Assembly: GCA_964542875.1 (NCBI GenBank)
Contig: CAZIWA010000008.1
Coordinates: 13,975-77,974 of the forward strand
From: CAZGOM01 sp964542875
GTDB lineage: Bacteria; Planctomycetota; Phycisphaerae; Phycisphaerales; Phycisphaeraceae
DNA length: 64,000 nt
Direction of reading: 5' to 3'
Below the pieces are notes generated by a model. It searched no databases, was not told where the DNA came from, and worked only from the letters and a program-made list of their open reading frames with translations. Positions 9,473 to 18,717 of the stretch are shown here, in pieces (position 1 is the first letter of the stretch; each line of letters opens with the position of its first letter). Both the position numbers and the translations under genes were made by a program.

Positions 9473-11864
9473 CTTCTCTCGCTTCCTTTAAGACTCTGTT
9501 CGGTAACTCTTCCCAACCCCTTCCCCCTTTGCTCTCTCTTCCACTTATCCCTTTCTGCCCAAGCCTCAGCGTCCCATTCCACGACGCCCCATACTTCTGC
9601 TCATTCATCCCCCCGACACGCACAAATTCATTCCTCACCACCATCATCCCCACCGCGTTGCCCACCCCACTCGGCCTCGCATACGTCAGCGGCACGGCGA
9701 TCTCCACCACATACCCTGCGGGCCCTTTGGTCACCTTTCCCTTGATCTCCCTATTCGGCTTTTCCCGTCCCGAATAATCCACCACCCGGCCATTGGTTTT
9801 CACCCACATCTGCCGCTCAAACGTCCCTTTGTCGCCATCGGGCCCAAAGAACAATTCCACGTTGTCGCTGCGCCAGCCGTCGTCATCTACTTCAAGGATC
9901 GTCTCCATATCCTGCTTGGGGCACGTCACACGCAGATACAGCGTTTTTTCATCCGCCAGAATCTCCGCGCGGGTGCCTTGCGGGTCTTTGTCCGCACCTT
10001 TCACGGTCCAATCGCCCGCCGTCACCGCATGGCTCCAAGTGCCATCCTTGGGCGCGCCATACGGCACCGTCAGCTTCCGGTCAGCCGCTTTAAGCCTCGC
10101 CCAGTACACCTCACGCCAGGCCGGCAAAGTCAGTTCCTTTTGATGCAGGCTCAGCGGATGCCCAAACACCTTCCCCTGAATGTACGCCTCCCCTTCCTTC
10201 AGGTCCGCTTCGGTCACCGTCTCTTTGGCCGCCAGCGCAAAAAAACGTTCCGTCATTCCAAAGCAATCCGAAAAAAACTCCGCCCGCCCACGCTCAGCGG
10301 CAGTCATCGGCTCCTTCAAAGCCTCCTCCAGCGCCATGCGCGCGTGCGCCAATAGCGCCCGGCTCTCCGCCGTACTCTTAAACTGCGTCCCCCACCGGTT
10401 CAGCTTCCGCTCCGGCCCGTCCACCACGTTGATTTTGTCCCAGAACTTCTCCAGCGTTTCAAAGTACGCCGCCATCCCCGCCGCCCCCGGGCCAAACATA
10501 TCCCTGCAAAACTCCCGTGTCAGCGCTTGCGGGTCTTGCGACGGATCCCACCACAGCCGTGTCAGCACCCACAGCTTGGGCCCGTCCAGTCCCCAGTTGG
10601 GATAGCACTCCGCATGCATGTATGGGCTCCTCACCCGCTTTTGAATCTCCCGCAGAAAAGTCGCCCAATACCCTGAATAAATCCGTGGCGTCAGATACCC
10701 CGCACCCTGGTACCAGTCATGGTTTCCAAAGTTCTCCGTCACCCGCATCCAAGGTTCCAGCCACCCTTCCAATGGCGTTTTCCCTTCCGTCGGTATCCCC
10801 TCCATTGGCAGTTCCCCCACGTGATAGTTCGTGAACACCACCACATTCCCCGGCAGCTTTTCCTCGGGCGCAAACCGCGTCGGTCCATACGCCAGACACA
10901 CCAACTGCTTCCCCGGCGCACTCATCAGCAGCCTGTTTCCCAGCTTGGTGATGAACTCCCAATACAGCGCCGATGTCGCCCGGTCTCGCCCATTCTTGCC
11001 CGGTTTTTTCTCCACCCATGCCGCCAGCCACGCCTGGGTCGCCTCATCCTGGCTCACGTTGTACCCATCGTTGACGCTCATCGTGGCGTAAGCGTCATTG
11101 GGATTATTCTTCAAAAACTCCAGCACGCTCCGCTCGGCGATCTCCAGCGTCTTCGGTTCCAGGAAGTTGATCTGCCACCCCTGGTCTTTCGCAGACTCCG
11201 GGATATGCCTCTTCCCCGCCAGTACCGGGTAGATCTCCGGGTCCGTCTGCGCATACTTCCCAGGCGGAAACATCGCATACATATTGTGCTGATGCGTCCC
11301 CCCTTTTCGCCGCAGCCCCCCGTTAAGCACCAGCCAATCCTTAAGCGTCGGATCACCCTGATCAATCCCGCTCATGAAGCATGACGCCACATACGGCTCG
11401 CTCACCACGTCCAGTTTCCCCACCCTCACTTTTCCATCCTCAGGCAGACTCGTAAACGCCTCTCCCGGCAGATAAAACCTCACCCCCGCTGCCGCATCCA
11501 AGAACGCCGTCACCCCATACAGCGCCCCATATTCACCCACCCCGGAAATCGCCACCACACTCCCCCTGCGCAGCACCGAATACGAATCCGCCTTCATCCC
11601 CGCCGTCCGCCCAACCTCGGCAAACCCTGTCGCCCCCACCGCGATCACAAACACCCCCTCTTCCTTCAGCCTTTCGGATCCCTCCCCAACCACCTCAAAC
11701 CCCGCACTCGCCCTCATAGCCTTCAGCAGCCACTCCCGTAAAACCTCTGCCGCATAAACCGTTCCCGCCGGTGCCTTCTCCGGCGTCACCACCACGGTCG
11801 TCTCCGGCATCAGCACCGTCGGTTTTTCGTCGCCCCGCACACCTGATCCCGGCGTAAAAACCAT
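9465..11864 (-). CDS. DUF4838 protein without signal peptide, CBM9-like C-terminus
   Basis: A 799-residue close paralogue of the product at 2133-4496, sharing long near-identical stretches such as GGTHQHN, DQGWQINFLEPKT, LVCLAYGPTRF, FGNHDWYQG and ECYPNWGLDGPKLWVLT, and the same C-terminal CBM9-like sandwich (DGWRSDNVELFFGPDGD). The start is well supported: AGGAG six bases before the ATG. From this start (MVFTPGSGVRGDEKPTVL) there is no hydrophobic leader, so the protein seems cytoplasmic whereas the paralogue is exported. It overlaps the GH63-like gene by eight bases. Operator-like site B lies 13 bases upstream of the ATG and would cover the transcription start region. Likely glucuronidase-like; activity not proven by sequence. 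Confidence 0.85.
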   Translation of the reverse strand: MVFTPGSGVRGDEKPTVLMPETTVVVTPEKAPAGTVYAAEVLREWLLKAMRASAGFEVVGEGSERLKEEGVFVIAVGATGFAEVGRTAGMKADSYSVLRRGSVVAISGVGEYGALYGVTAFLDAAAGVRFYLPGEAFTSLPEDGKVRVGKLDVVSEPYVASCFMSGIDQGDPTLKDWLVLNGGLRRKGGTHQHNMYAMFPPGKYAQTDPEIYPVLAGKRHIPESAKDQGWQINFLEPKTLEIAERSVLEFLKNNPNDAYATMSVNDGYNVSQDEATQAWLAAWVEKKPGKNGRDRATSALYWEFITKLGNRLLMSAPGKQLVCLAYGPTRFAPEEKLPGNVVVFTNYHVGELPMEGIPTEGKTPLEGWLEPWMRVTENFGNHDWYQGAGYLTPRIYSGYWATFLREIQKRVRSPYMHAECYPNWGLDGPKLWVLTRLWWDPSQDPQALTREFCRDMFGPGAAGMAAYFETLEKFWDKINVVDGPERKLNRWGTQFKSTAESRALLAHARMALEEALKEPMTAAERGRAEFFSDCFGMTERFFALAAKETVTEADLKEGEAYIQGKVFGHPLSLHQKELTLPAWREVYWARLKAADRKLTVPYGAPKDGTWSHAVTAGDWTVKGADKDPQGTRAEILADEKTLYLRVTCPKQDMETILEVDDDGWRSDNVELFFGPDGDKGTFERQMWVKTNGRVVDYSGREKPNREIKGKVTKGPAGYVVEIAVPLTYARPSGVGNAVGMMVVRNEFVRVGGMNEQKYGASWNGTLRLGQKGISGRESKGGRGWEELPNRVLKEAREDD

Positions 11865-11876
11865 GATCTGCTCCTG

Positions 11877-11898
11877 TTTATAAACTAGTTTACTTTAT
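11877..11898. promoter_or_regulatory. Operator-like site B, perfect palindrome TAAACTAGTTTA
   Basis: A perfect 12-base palindrome at 11881-11892, extended to ATAAA-N9-TTTAT, in the 102-base divergent region between the DUF4838/GH63-like operon and the GntR-type regulator. It is the best copy of the motif, and its position next to the regulator gene is the main reason to assign the motif to that protein, with probable autoregulation. Confidence 0.65.
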
Positions 11899-11966
11899 CG
11901 GCACCCCAGGTCAAACACCCGCAAAAAACACCGCCCCCCTTCTCACGTTTCCGATACAATTCCACC

Positions 11967-13094
11967 ATGTCCAACCCCAAGCCGGGCCCTAAAAAATCAC
12001 ACGCCATCAAGCTCAGCGCCTCCGCTCCGGGCCCGGTTTACGAACAGATCAAACTCGCCATCCGCACCAACGTCTCCTCCGGCGCATGGACGCCCGGCCA
12101 CCGCCTCCCCACCCTTCGCGAACTCTCCTCGCAGTTAAACGTCGCCTACGCCACCGTCGAGCGCGCCGTGCGCGATCTCACCCGTGAAGGCATCCTCGAA
12201 GGCCGCAAGCGAGGCGGCACCCGCGTCGCCTCCCCCAAACGCAAACACGTCGGCGCCATCGGCATCCTCGGCTACACCGAGTACGGCAAAATCCTTAACC
12301 AAAGCCGCTACTACAGCACCATCCTTCTCCTCCTCCAGGAAAAAATCATCGACCGCGACCGTATGGCGGTCTACGACGTCCTCTCCGATACCCGCCCCTT
12401 CAACACCGCCTTCAACAACCTCACCCACGCCGACGGCCTCGTCGCATTCGATCCTCAAGCCCGCTGGGTCGATCATCTGCGTGCCTGCAACGCCCAGGGC
12501 ATCCCCGCCATCAGCGTCGGCGAAACCCTCGCCACCGACATCCCCGCCGTCTCCAGCGCCAGCCTCACCGACACCCAGGCAGCCATCTCCCACCTGGCCA
12601 CCATGGGCCACCGGCACATCGCCTGCATCATGCACCCTTTCAAAGCAGACTCCCCCGCCTCCGCGCTTCGCGCCGAAGGCTTCAAGCGCGCCATGAGCGC
12701 AACCCCCACAGGCTTCCACCCCTCCCAGATCATCCTTGGCGACATCCACGCCCAGGCCAAAGCCCTCCTGGCCATGCACCCCGCCCCCACCGCCATCTTC
12801 ACCCCGCAGTCGCGCCACTTCCCTGAGCTCTTTGAAGTCCTCAAAGGCACACGGCTCGAACCCGGCAAGCACACCTTCATCTGCGCCTACGACGAAAACC
12901 TCTACTGCACCATCCAGCCCCACGGCATCGAATTTCTCTCCATAGAGCAGCGGATGGACAGCCTCACCGGCCGCACCGTCGATACCCTCCTCCAGATGAT
13001 CCAGGAGCCCGACTTCAAGCCCGGCGTCATCCAAATCCCCGCCCACATCTTCCACGTCGACCGCAAATACAACAAAACCCGCCTCGACACCTGA
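11967..13094 (+). CDS. GntR-family regulator with LacI-type sugar-sensor domain
   Basis: A 375-residue hybrid regulator. Residues about 20-90 form a GntR winged helix-turn-helix (VYEQIKLAIRTNVSSG, then LPTLRELSSQLNVAYATVERA). From about residue 95 onward a LacI/periplasmic-binding-like domain follows (GAIGILGYTEYG, MGHRHIACIMHP, PTAIFTPQSRH). Such proteins bind palindromic operators and release them on binding a sugar or oligosaccharide. It is transcribed divergently from the DUF4838/GH63-like operon with operator-like site B between them. It probably controls the ATAAACTAG regulon spread over loci 1 and 4. No clear ribosome-binding site precedes the ATG. Confidence 0.9.
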   Translation: MSNPKPGPKKSHAIKLSASAPGPVYEQIKLAIRTNVSSGAWTPGHRLPTLRELSSQLNVAYATVERAVRDLTREGILEGRKRGGTRVASPKRKHVGAIGILGYTEYGKILNQSRYYSTILLLLQEKIIDRDRMAVYDVLSDTRPFNTAFNNLTHADGLVAFDPQARWVDHLRACNAQGIPAISVGETLATDIPAVSSASLTDTQAAISHLATMGHRHIACIMHPFKADSPASALRAEGFKRAMSATPTGFHPSQIILGDIHAQAKALLAMHPAPTAIFTPQSRHFPELFEVLKGTRLEPGKHTFICAYDENLYCTIQPHGIEFLSIEQRMDSLTGRTVDTLLQMIQEPDFKPGVIQIPAHIFHVDRKYNKTRLDT

Positions 13095-13111
13095 TTCACC
13101 CTCTAAAGCTC

Positions 13112-14128
13112 CTAATCCAACCGATGCTTAACCGCATCCTGATTGGCTTTTTCAACGAATATCTGAGCATGCAGCCCATCGACCCCGGTAGCGATCCTCA
13201 GCCCCGGAGCACCCCACGTGCACATCCGGGCGAAGTCACGGCAGGTTTCCGTCATCACGCTCGCATGGCTCTGTACCGGCACGGGAAACTCTTCGCTGAG
13301 CGTCTGGGAATGAAGCCGTAAAACAGTCGGCCCGATCCGATCTTCAAACATGTTGATCACGCCCTTGTCCCCCACCAGCGTCCACGCGTCTGACAGCGCC
13401 CGTGTCTCTTGAATGTAAGCGGTGTAGGCAAAGCTGGCATTGAGGGTGTAGAGCGTGCCGTCGGTCAGCTCGCCCATCACGCTGGTATGGCTTGGGAACT
13501 GGATGTCTTCACCAAACCACCGGCCCCGCCCCGTGATATGCGTCCAGTTGGGGCCGTTTAAAAAGTATCGGGCAAGGTCGGCCTTGTGAATCCCGCAGTC
13601 AAGGCTCCCCGCCAGATTGGCCAGCCGCTTGCGCCTGGCCCCCAAATCTCCAAACACTTTGTGGGCATCCCAGAAATCCTGCACATGGATGGCGCGCACG
13701 CGCCCCAGACGGCCCGACTGGACCCACTCCCGGATCTTGAACATTTCGGCATGGTAACGCAGCTCGAAATTCAACCCCACCTGCTTGTTGTTCTTCCGTG
13801 CCGCATCAAGAATCGCCTCGCATTCACTGACGCTGTGCGCCATCGGCTTTTCAATCAGCGTGTGGAGCCCGGCATTCAAGGCATCAATGGCGATCGCGGC
13901 ATGCGTATCGGGGAGCGTGGCGATATACACCGCATCAAGCCCGGCTTCCGCGATCATTTTTCTGTAGTCGGTATAGCGCTTGAGCCCCGGGACATCCACC
14001 TTGTCGACGTTGGCCTGATTCAGATCGCATGCCGCGATGAACTCAACCATGTCTCCGGCGCCTTTTAATGCGGGAACAACAGCCCAATTCGCATGGGTTC
14101 CACAACCGATGAGTCCGATACGGAGCAT
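13112..14128 (-). CDS. Gfo/Idh/MocA-family oxidoreductase
   Basis: A 338-residue dehydrogenase. The ATG at 14128 is supported by AAGGA seven bases upstream and by the product starting MLRIGLIGCGTHANW, with the Rossmann motif at the N-terminus. The catalytic EKP is present in LIEKPMAHSVSE near residue 95, and LDCGIHKADLARYFL matches the (G/D)xxxHxxD region of the substrate site. It is last in the minus-strand locus 2 operon, 94 bases after the histidine phosphatase gene, and nearly abuts the convergent GntR gene (17 bases). Unlike the neighbouring locus 1 genes its plus strand is not markedly C-rich, suggesting a different history. Substrate unknown; probably a sugar or uronate. Confidence 0.9.
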   Translation of the reverse strand: MLRIGLIGCGTHANWAVVPALKGAGDMVEFIAACDLNQANVDKVDVPGLKRYTDYRKMIAEAGLDAVYIATLPDTHAAIAIDALNAGLHTLIEKPMAHSVSECEAILDAARKNNKQVGLNFELRYHAEMFKIREWVQSGRLGRVRAIHVQDFWDAHKVFGDLGARRKRLANLAGSLDCGIHKADLARYFLNGPNWTHITGRGRWFGEDIQFPSHTSVMGELTDGTLYTLNASFAYTAYIQETRALSDAWTLVGDKGVINMFEDRIGPTVLRLHSQTLSEEFPVPVQSHASVMTETCRDFARMCTWGAPGLRIATGVDGLHAQIFVEKANQDAVKHRLD

Positions 14129-14222
14129 TGAAAAATCCTTGAAGGAGGAAAAACCAGTCACTGCAGATATCCAGGCCGGACACCCGCTCCAGCATGTGCC
14201 CAAGAAGTCACGTCCCCGGGTT

Positions 14223-14897
14223 TTAATGAAGCCGAATCAGCCCGGGAACGGCCGATAAGTGAGAGGTGTCCGCCCCATTGCGTTCCAGGCTCCATCCTTT
14301 CCCCCTGTTGAAATGGATCTCGACAATGCAGCACAAATTGGCCGTCACAACGGCCTTGGGCACAAGCGCCCTCGCCAGGGCATCGAGGATTCCGCCATGG
14401 GTCACAAGCAGAAGATCACCGGGAAACTGAGCCAGCATCGCTCCCATCACCGATGCGCCACGCGCATGGCTGGCGTTTTTGTCTTCGGGATATTCAAGGG
14501 TGATCAGCCTTTGATGCCCCGCATCAATGACATCCTTCATCGCCAGTTGGGCCGCGGCTAGGTAGTCCGGCTCGGTTGGAAACCACGCGGTGTACAAACA
14601 CTCCGCCAGCCCCGGCTCCACCTTCATCTTCAAGCCCAGCTCAGCGGCAATCGGCGCCGCGGTTTCAAGCGTTCTCAGAAACGGTGACACCAGCAAGTGC
14701 TTCGGCCGCCGCAGTCCCGCAAGGTGCCGCGCAGTCTGACGTGCCTGCTCAACCCCTTCCTGAGACAGCGGCGGGTCGTGCGGACGGTCAGACCGCGAAC
14801 ACCACTCCGGATCCACAAAATCCTGCCGGCTGCCGTGCCGGATGAATCTCACGATTCTGTCAGGTTCACTTACCAAGGACACCTCCAGTGGCAGCAT
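14223..14897 (-). CDS. Histidine phosphatase (phosphoglycerate mutase-like) family protein
   Basis: A protein of about 224 residues with the RHG signature in IVRFIRHGSRQDF, the partner arginine in SPFLRTLETAAPI, the acid residue in LAECLYTAW and the second histidine in LLLVTHGGILDAL, all four elements of an active branch 1 histidine phosphatase. The start is uncertain. The ATG at 14897 overlaps the upstream gene by 32 bases; a TTG at 14876 has GGAGG five bases ahead and would give a protein beginning just before the RHG strand, so it may be the true start. Located between the large secreted protein and the dehydrogenase, it probably removes phosphate from a sugar phosphate of the same pathway; this is inference. 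Confidence 0.85.
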   Translation of the reverse strand: MLPLEVSLVSEPDRIVRFIRHGSRQDFVDPEWCSRSDRPHDPPLSQEGVEQARQTARHLAGLRRPKHLLVSPFLRTLETAAPIAAELGLKMKVEPGLAECLYTAWFPTEPDYLAAAQLAMKDVIDAGHQRLITLEYPEDKNASHARGASVMGAMLAQFPGDLLLVTHGGILDALARALVPKAVVTANLCCIVEIHFNRGKGWSLERNGADTSHLSAVPGLIRLH

Positions 14898-17517
14898 CGC
14901 TCTCCGCCGCCGCATCCAAGCCCGCCGCATCGGCATCTTTGTAGCTTGGCGCATCTCCGGAAAAAGGTTGAATCATATAGCTGATCGCAATCTTCTCGGC
15001 GGGAGTATCCTGCGTGCAAAGCTCAATAAGCAATGTCTGATTCTCCCCCAGCTTGACGGGCCGAGGCTGGTCAAGCGTGATCACCGCTCCAAAGCCGGCG
15101 CGCTTCAGCAAAATGGTGCGCGTAGTCTGCGCCTGCCGCGTGGCCGCAGTGGCCTTCTCCCCATTGCCCGGCATCAGGAAAACCACTTGTACCTCCGGCT
15201 TGCCCTTGGCTTGCACGGCGGCCACATAGGGGATCATCTCATGGCACTCCCGCAAAGCGCCGCGCAGATTGTTGGCGCCACCGTAGATATCAAAGACACT
15301 CTCCACACCCGAACGATTCAAAGCGACTTTGCATGCAATCCCGTCAGGCCCAAACGTATACGACCGCTCGTAACGAACGGAAGACTCACGCACCTCACCC
15401 GAAGCGATGACTGTGTTGGGCTTCTCCCATCGCACCACCGGCTGGCTGTTGGCGGCGACGAAAGGCTTCCCATCGGTCGTCGTGCCCACAAGCGAGTGGA
15501 TGTGAAACCCAGGCCACTGCGAAAGGTGCATGCCTCTGCCGTAGTCGCCATTCAGAGATGATCCAATGACCGTCCCTTTGTCCGGCACATAAACCTGGCA
15601 CAGCGTCCCGCCTCCAAAGCCGATCTGCCCATGAAAACCTTCTCCCAGCCAGGTGGGGTCGATCCGCCCGAAATAGGCCACCGTGTAATAGTTTGCCCTG
15701 CGCGCAAAAACCCATTCATTGGCGTCGCGGATGGAACCGGTCACGTCCCCCGTGCCATACCCCTTCCACGCAGGCACGCCTTCATACGCCGCTCCCGGCG
15801 GCTTGTTCTTCGTGCGGCTTGACCACGGCGCAAACACCCCATCCGGGGACCATGTATATGAATAGAGCTCCAGAACCCCATCGTAGACTTCCTTGAATCT
15901 CGGTTCGTTCAGGTCTTTCATGCCCGCACGCCACCCCCGCAGGATGTAGCCGCCGTAATGATGGTCGTACCCGAAGCTTTCCTGCACACCGCCCGATGGG
16001 CCGACACCGAAACGGTCCCCAAAACCACGGTTTCGGAAGCGATCCCAGTAAGTCTCATAAAGGGATGCCAGCAGCGGATCCTGAGTCGCTTCAACGCAAT
16101 ACCGCAAACCCTGAATCAGGCTGGCCAGTGAGTTCCCATTCACCAGCTCGATGCCACGGCAAAACGCCAGCCGGTCGCCCACCTGCAGCGCAAACTCCCC
16201 GATGGCTTCCGCGGCCAGCCCAGGCGCCGGGTACTTGCGTAAGAGCAGCCACGCCGGCCGATGATAAAAAAAGCTGTACGTGCCCATTTCATACGCCAGG
16301 TTCCGGCCGTGCATCACATGGTCCGCCGGCCCCATCAGCATCATGCCTTCCAGCATGTCCGTCAGCGCGGCATTCAGCGCGCGCGCATCCTTATGCGCCG
16401 GATAATCATGCAGAATGCGGTCGGCGCTCTGCGGTCCAGGCGTCTCGTGCGAGCCCACCGAAACAAAAGGCTCCCCAGCAGTCGCCAGCCCCGCGGGAAG
16501 CGTTTTCTGCTCATTGGTCAACGTCTTCAGCCAGTCGTACAGCCGAACCTGATACCCCTGCCAGAAAACGCGCCCGTCGTGATAGATCGCACCGCCTTTT
16601 AGCGCCCGCGCTGTCCCGGCATCCGGGCACAATGCCGCAAACACCCCGGGCTGGCCGCGCCAGTTGCGTGCCTTTTTGGGTTGATCAAGCCGCACTTCAA
16701 TCAGGTAATCATGTTCCCCCGAATCCACTTCCAACTTAAACAACTGGTCGTCAAACGCCCCAGCCTTGGCAAACTTAAAGGAAACTTCCGACAGCATCTG
16801 CCCGGGCGTGATAGCGCAGACCACATTCCCCTGTGCATCCAGCACCCGCGCGCCCCGCCCAAAGGGCTGCTCCATCTCAAGCATGCGCAGTGTCACCCCG
16901 ACCGTTCCCTTGGGAATAAAGAAATATGACTTTTCGAATTGATCTCCACGGCCCACCAGCCAATCCGGCGATCCCATCACCCCCAGCGCGCGTGGCTGAT
17001 TTGAAGCCACGGTAACGATCAAGTCCGATGTGCCGGCCAGCACCATCCGGTAAACGCCGGGCTTGGCCTGCTTGATGTCATACGAGAATCGCCTGGCGGG
17101 CATCTGCGCAACGCGTCCGGGCTCTGTCAAAGCGCTAAACCGCACCCCAGGCTCCAGCCCGCGCGAATAGCATGTCGCGTAATACCAGGCCTCATGGTCC
17201 CAACCGGAAAACCACGGCCCCGCCGCGCGCGCATTCACCCCGTCATCGGGAATAACCTGCCGAACCACCGCTTTCCCCTCGGGGTCGTAGATACGCACCA
17301 GCATTTCAGAGGGCCCGCGGCTGGCATAGTTAAGATCGCGAACATCAAGATCAACCCGGACCTCAGCCTCAGATTCCCCCACCTCAAAGAGGCAGACGAC
17401 ACTGTCATACAACCTGAAAGCCGTACTGCTTTGCGGACCGCTTTCAGCATGCAGTGCGCGTTGCGAAAACAACAGCACACCCGCCGCTGCGATCAAAAAA
17501 ATCATTTGCCGCAACAT
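14866..17517 (-). CDS. Large secreted protein, possible toroid-type polysaccharide lyase
   Basis: An 883-residue product with a signal peptide (MLRQMIFLIAAAGVLLF, cleavage near LHA). The N-terminal 300 residues look like beta-rich domains (LYDSVVCLFEVGESEAEVRV, YLIEVRLDQPKKARNW). The middle, about 370-620, is helical with aromatic and histidine-rich stretches (MHGRNLAYEMGTYSFFYHRP, ESFGYDHHYGGYILRG), and the C-terminal third is again beta-like (RANYYTVAYFGRIDP, YERSYTFGPDGIACKV). This arrangement, a helical toroid followed by beta-sandwiches, resembles polysaccharide lyases of the heparinase or PL8 type, but no family signature was recognised with certainty. Its ATG starts three bases after the stop of the locus regulator, so the two are cotranscribed. 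Confidence 0.7.
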   Translation of the reverse strand: MLRQMIFLIAAAGVLLFSQRALHAESGPQSSTAFRLYDSVVCLFEVGESEAEVRVDLDVRDLNYASRGPSEMLVRIYDPEGKAVVRQVIPDDGVNARAAGPWFSGWDHEAWYYATCYSRGLEPGVRFSALTEPGRVAQMPARRFSYDIKQAKPGVYRMVLAGTSDLIVTVASNQPRALGVMGSPDWLVGRGDQFEKSYFFIPKGTVGVTLRMLEMEQPFGRGARVLDAQGNVVCAITPGQMLSEVSFKFAKAGAFDDQLFKLEVDSGEHDYLIEVRLDQPKKARNWRGQPGVFAALCPDAGTARALKGGAIYHDGRVFWQGYQVRLYDWLKTLTNEQKTLPAGLATAGEPFVSVGSHETPGPQSADRILHDYPAHKDARALNAALTDMLEGMMLMGPADHVMHGRNLAYEMGTYSFFYHRPAWLLLRKYPAPGLAAEAIGEFALQVGDRLAFCRGIELVNGNSLASLIQGLRYCVEATQDPLLASLYETYWDRFRNRGFGDRFGVGPSGGVQESFGYDHHYGGYILRGWRAGMKDLNEPRFKEVYDGVLELYSYTWSPDGVFAPWSSRTKNKPPGAAYEGVPAWKGYGTGDVTGSIRDANEWVFARRANYYTVAYFGRIDPTWLGEGFHGQIGFGGGTLCQVYVPDKGTVIGSSLNGDYGRGMHLSQWPGFHIHSLVGTTTDGKPFVAANSQPVVRWEKPNTVIASGEVRESSVRYERSYTFGPDGIACKVALNRSGVESVFDIYGGANNLRGALRECHEMIPYVAAVQAKGKPEVQVVFLMPGNGEKATAATRQAQTTRTILLKRAGFGAVITLDQPRPVKLGENQTLLIELCTQDTPAEKIAISYMIQPFSGDAPSYKDADAAGLDAAAESDAATGGVLGK

Positions 17518-17520
17518 CGG

Positions 17521-18639
17521 TTATCTCACGTGTTGGGAGGCAGGGGTCTGTGACCGGGCAATCTCAAACTCAAATAGCGGCTCGATTTTCACCGAACGTG
17601 GAACCCGCTTGCCCTGATTCACGTTGTCGATGGTTTCCATCGCCATCTCAAGCAGCTCTTTGGGAATAAACCCGATGCGCTGAATAGGCACCGCCGACGC
17701 CTGTTCGGCGCCATGATTCGTGTAACCGATGATGGTCACCTCCCCGGGAACGTTCTTGCCGGAAGCCAGCACGCTCAGCACCGCCGGATCAACCAGATGG
17801 TCATCGGTGATGACAAGCGCATCGGGACGATCCTGCTCAGGCGCAAGCATCATGGCCGCCACCAGGTTCCCCGCCCAGGCCGGGTACCGCAGGCTCACGC
17901 CGTGAATCCATGCGCCGCGCGTCTTCATCCCCTTTTCCGCGACAAGCTTTTCAAACACCTCGATGGTTTCCGGCGAAGTCGAATCACTGGCGATCAGAGC
18001 CACACGCCTGCGTCCGGCGCGGGCCAGATGATCGATGGATCGCTGCAGCACCCGGATCAAATCCAGTTCGATGGTGTAAACATCGGCCAGGTCTGCCCGC
18101 CGCATGAAGCCGACCATGGGAATGTCGAGATTCGGTAAATAAGTGCCCAGGGAATAAGGGTCCGTAAGAATCGCACCCGCCATCCTCCGGAGTTTCACAT
18201 CCGCCAGGAAGGTCTGCGTCCATTCGCTATCCGCATGGCCCGTCACCCCGCTGTAGGTCCGGATCTCCCGCTGGTTCGGCACCGAAAGCGTCCCGGCTTC
18301 ACGCGCCAACGCAGACCAGAACTTCGAGTAGCTCCAGCTATTGGGGCTTTCCGGCTGCCTGTTGAACACCAGCCCGTAATGTGCCAAATGCGGCGGGCGT
18401 GCCGAAATAAACGTCCCCAGCCTCGGCGTCGCCGTCACAAAACCCTCTCGCTCCAAATGGTCCATCGCCTGCTGAAGCGCGATGCTGCTCACCTTGTATC
18501 GCTCCATCAACTCCGGACGCGTCGGCAGTTTCTCCCCCGGCGCAAATTCACCCGACACGATCCGCGCGCGCAATTCACGCAGGAACTGCCCATGCTTGCG
18601 TCCCGACCGCTCACCAGTCTCTGGGTTGATTTTTTTCAT
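17521..18639 (-). CDS. GntR-family regulator with LacI-type sensor domain
   Basis: A 372-residue regulator. The N-terminal winged helix-turn-helix spans about 15-80 (KLPTRPELMERYKVSSIALQQAM), followed by a LacI-like ligand-binding domain (HYGLVFNRQPES, RRRVALIASDSTSPETIEVFE, VTIIGYTNHGAEQ, PIQRIGFIPKELLEMA). It is the first gene of the minus-strand locus 2 operon and divergent from the DUF4838 gene at 18718. The 78-base gap contains a near-palindrome GATTATTAAATC at 18646-18657, the candidate operator. It is a paralogue of the regulators at 11967 and 35617, but its flanking DNA lacks their motifs, so it should define a third regulon. Confidence 0.9.
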   Translation of the reverse strand: MKKINPETGERSGRKHGQFLRELRARIVSGEFAPGEKLPTRPELMERYKVSSIALQQAMDHLEREGFVTATPRLGTFISARPPHLAHYGLVFNRQPESPNSWSYSKFWSALAREAGTLSVPNQREIRTYSGVTGHADSEWTQTFLADVKLRRMAGAILTDPYSLGTYLPNLDIPMVGFMRRADLADVYTIELDLIRVLQRSIDHLARAGRRRVALIASDSTSPETIEVFEKLVAEKGMKTRGAWIHGVSLRYPAWAGNLVAAMMLAPEQDRPDALVITDDHLVDPAVLSVLASGKNVPGEVTIIGYTNHGAEQASAVPIQRIGFIPKELLEMAMETIDNVNQGKRVPRSVKIEPLFEFEIARSQTPASQHVR

Positions 18640-18643
18640 TTAG

Positions 18644-18665
18644 TCGATTATTAAATCAAATTATA
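18644..18665. promoter_or_regulatory. AT-rich near-palindrome in a divergent promoter
   Basis: TCGATTATTAAATC followed by AAATTATA lies five bases upstream of the regulator ATG and about 55 bases before the DUF4838 start. The TCGATT(A/T)T word recurs in the divergent region near 25549 and 25603. Candidate operator for the regulator at 17521; weak, since the copies are not well conserved. Confidence 0.35.
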
Positions 18666-18717
18666 TCCATGTCAAGAACTAAGATAACAAAACCATGACA
18701 CGACAGGATTTCCCAAA

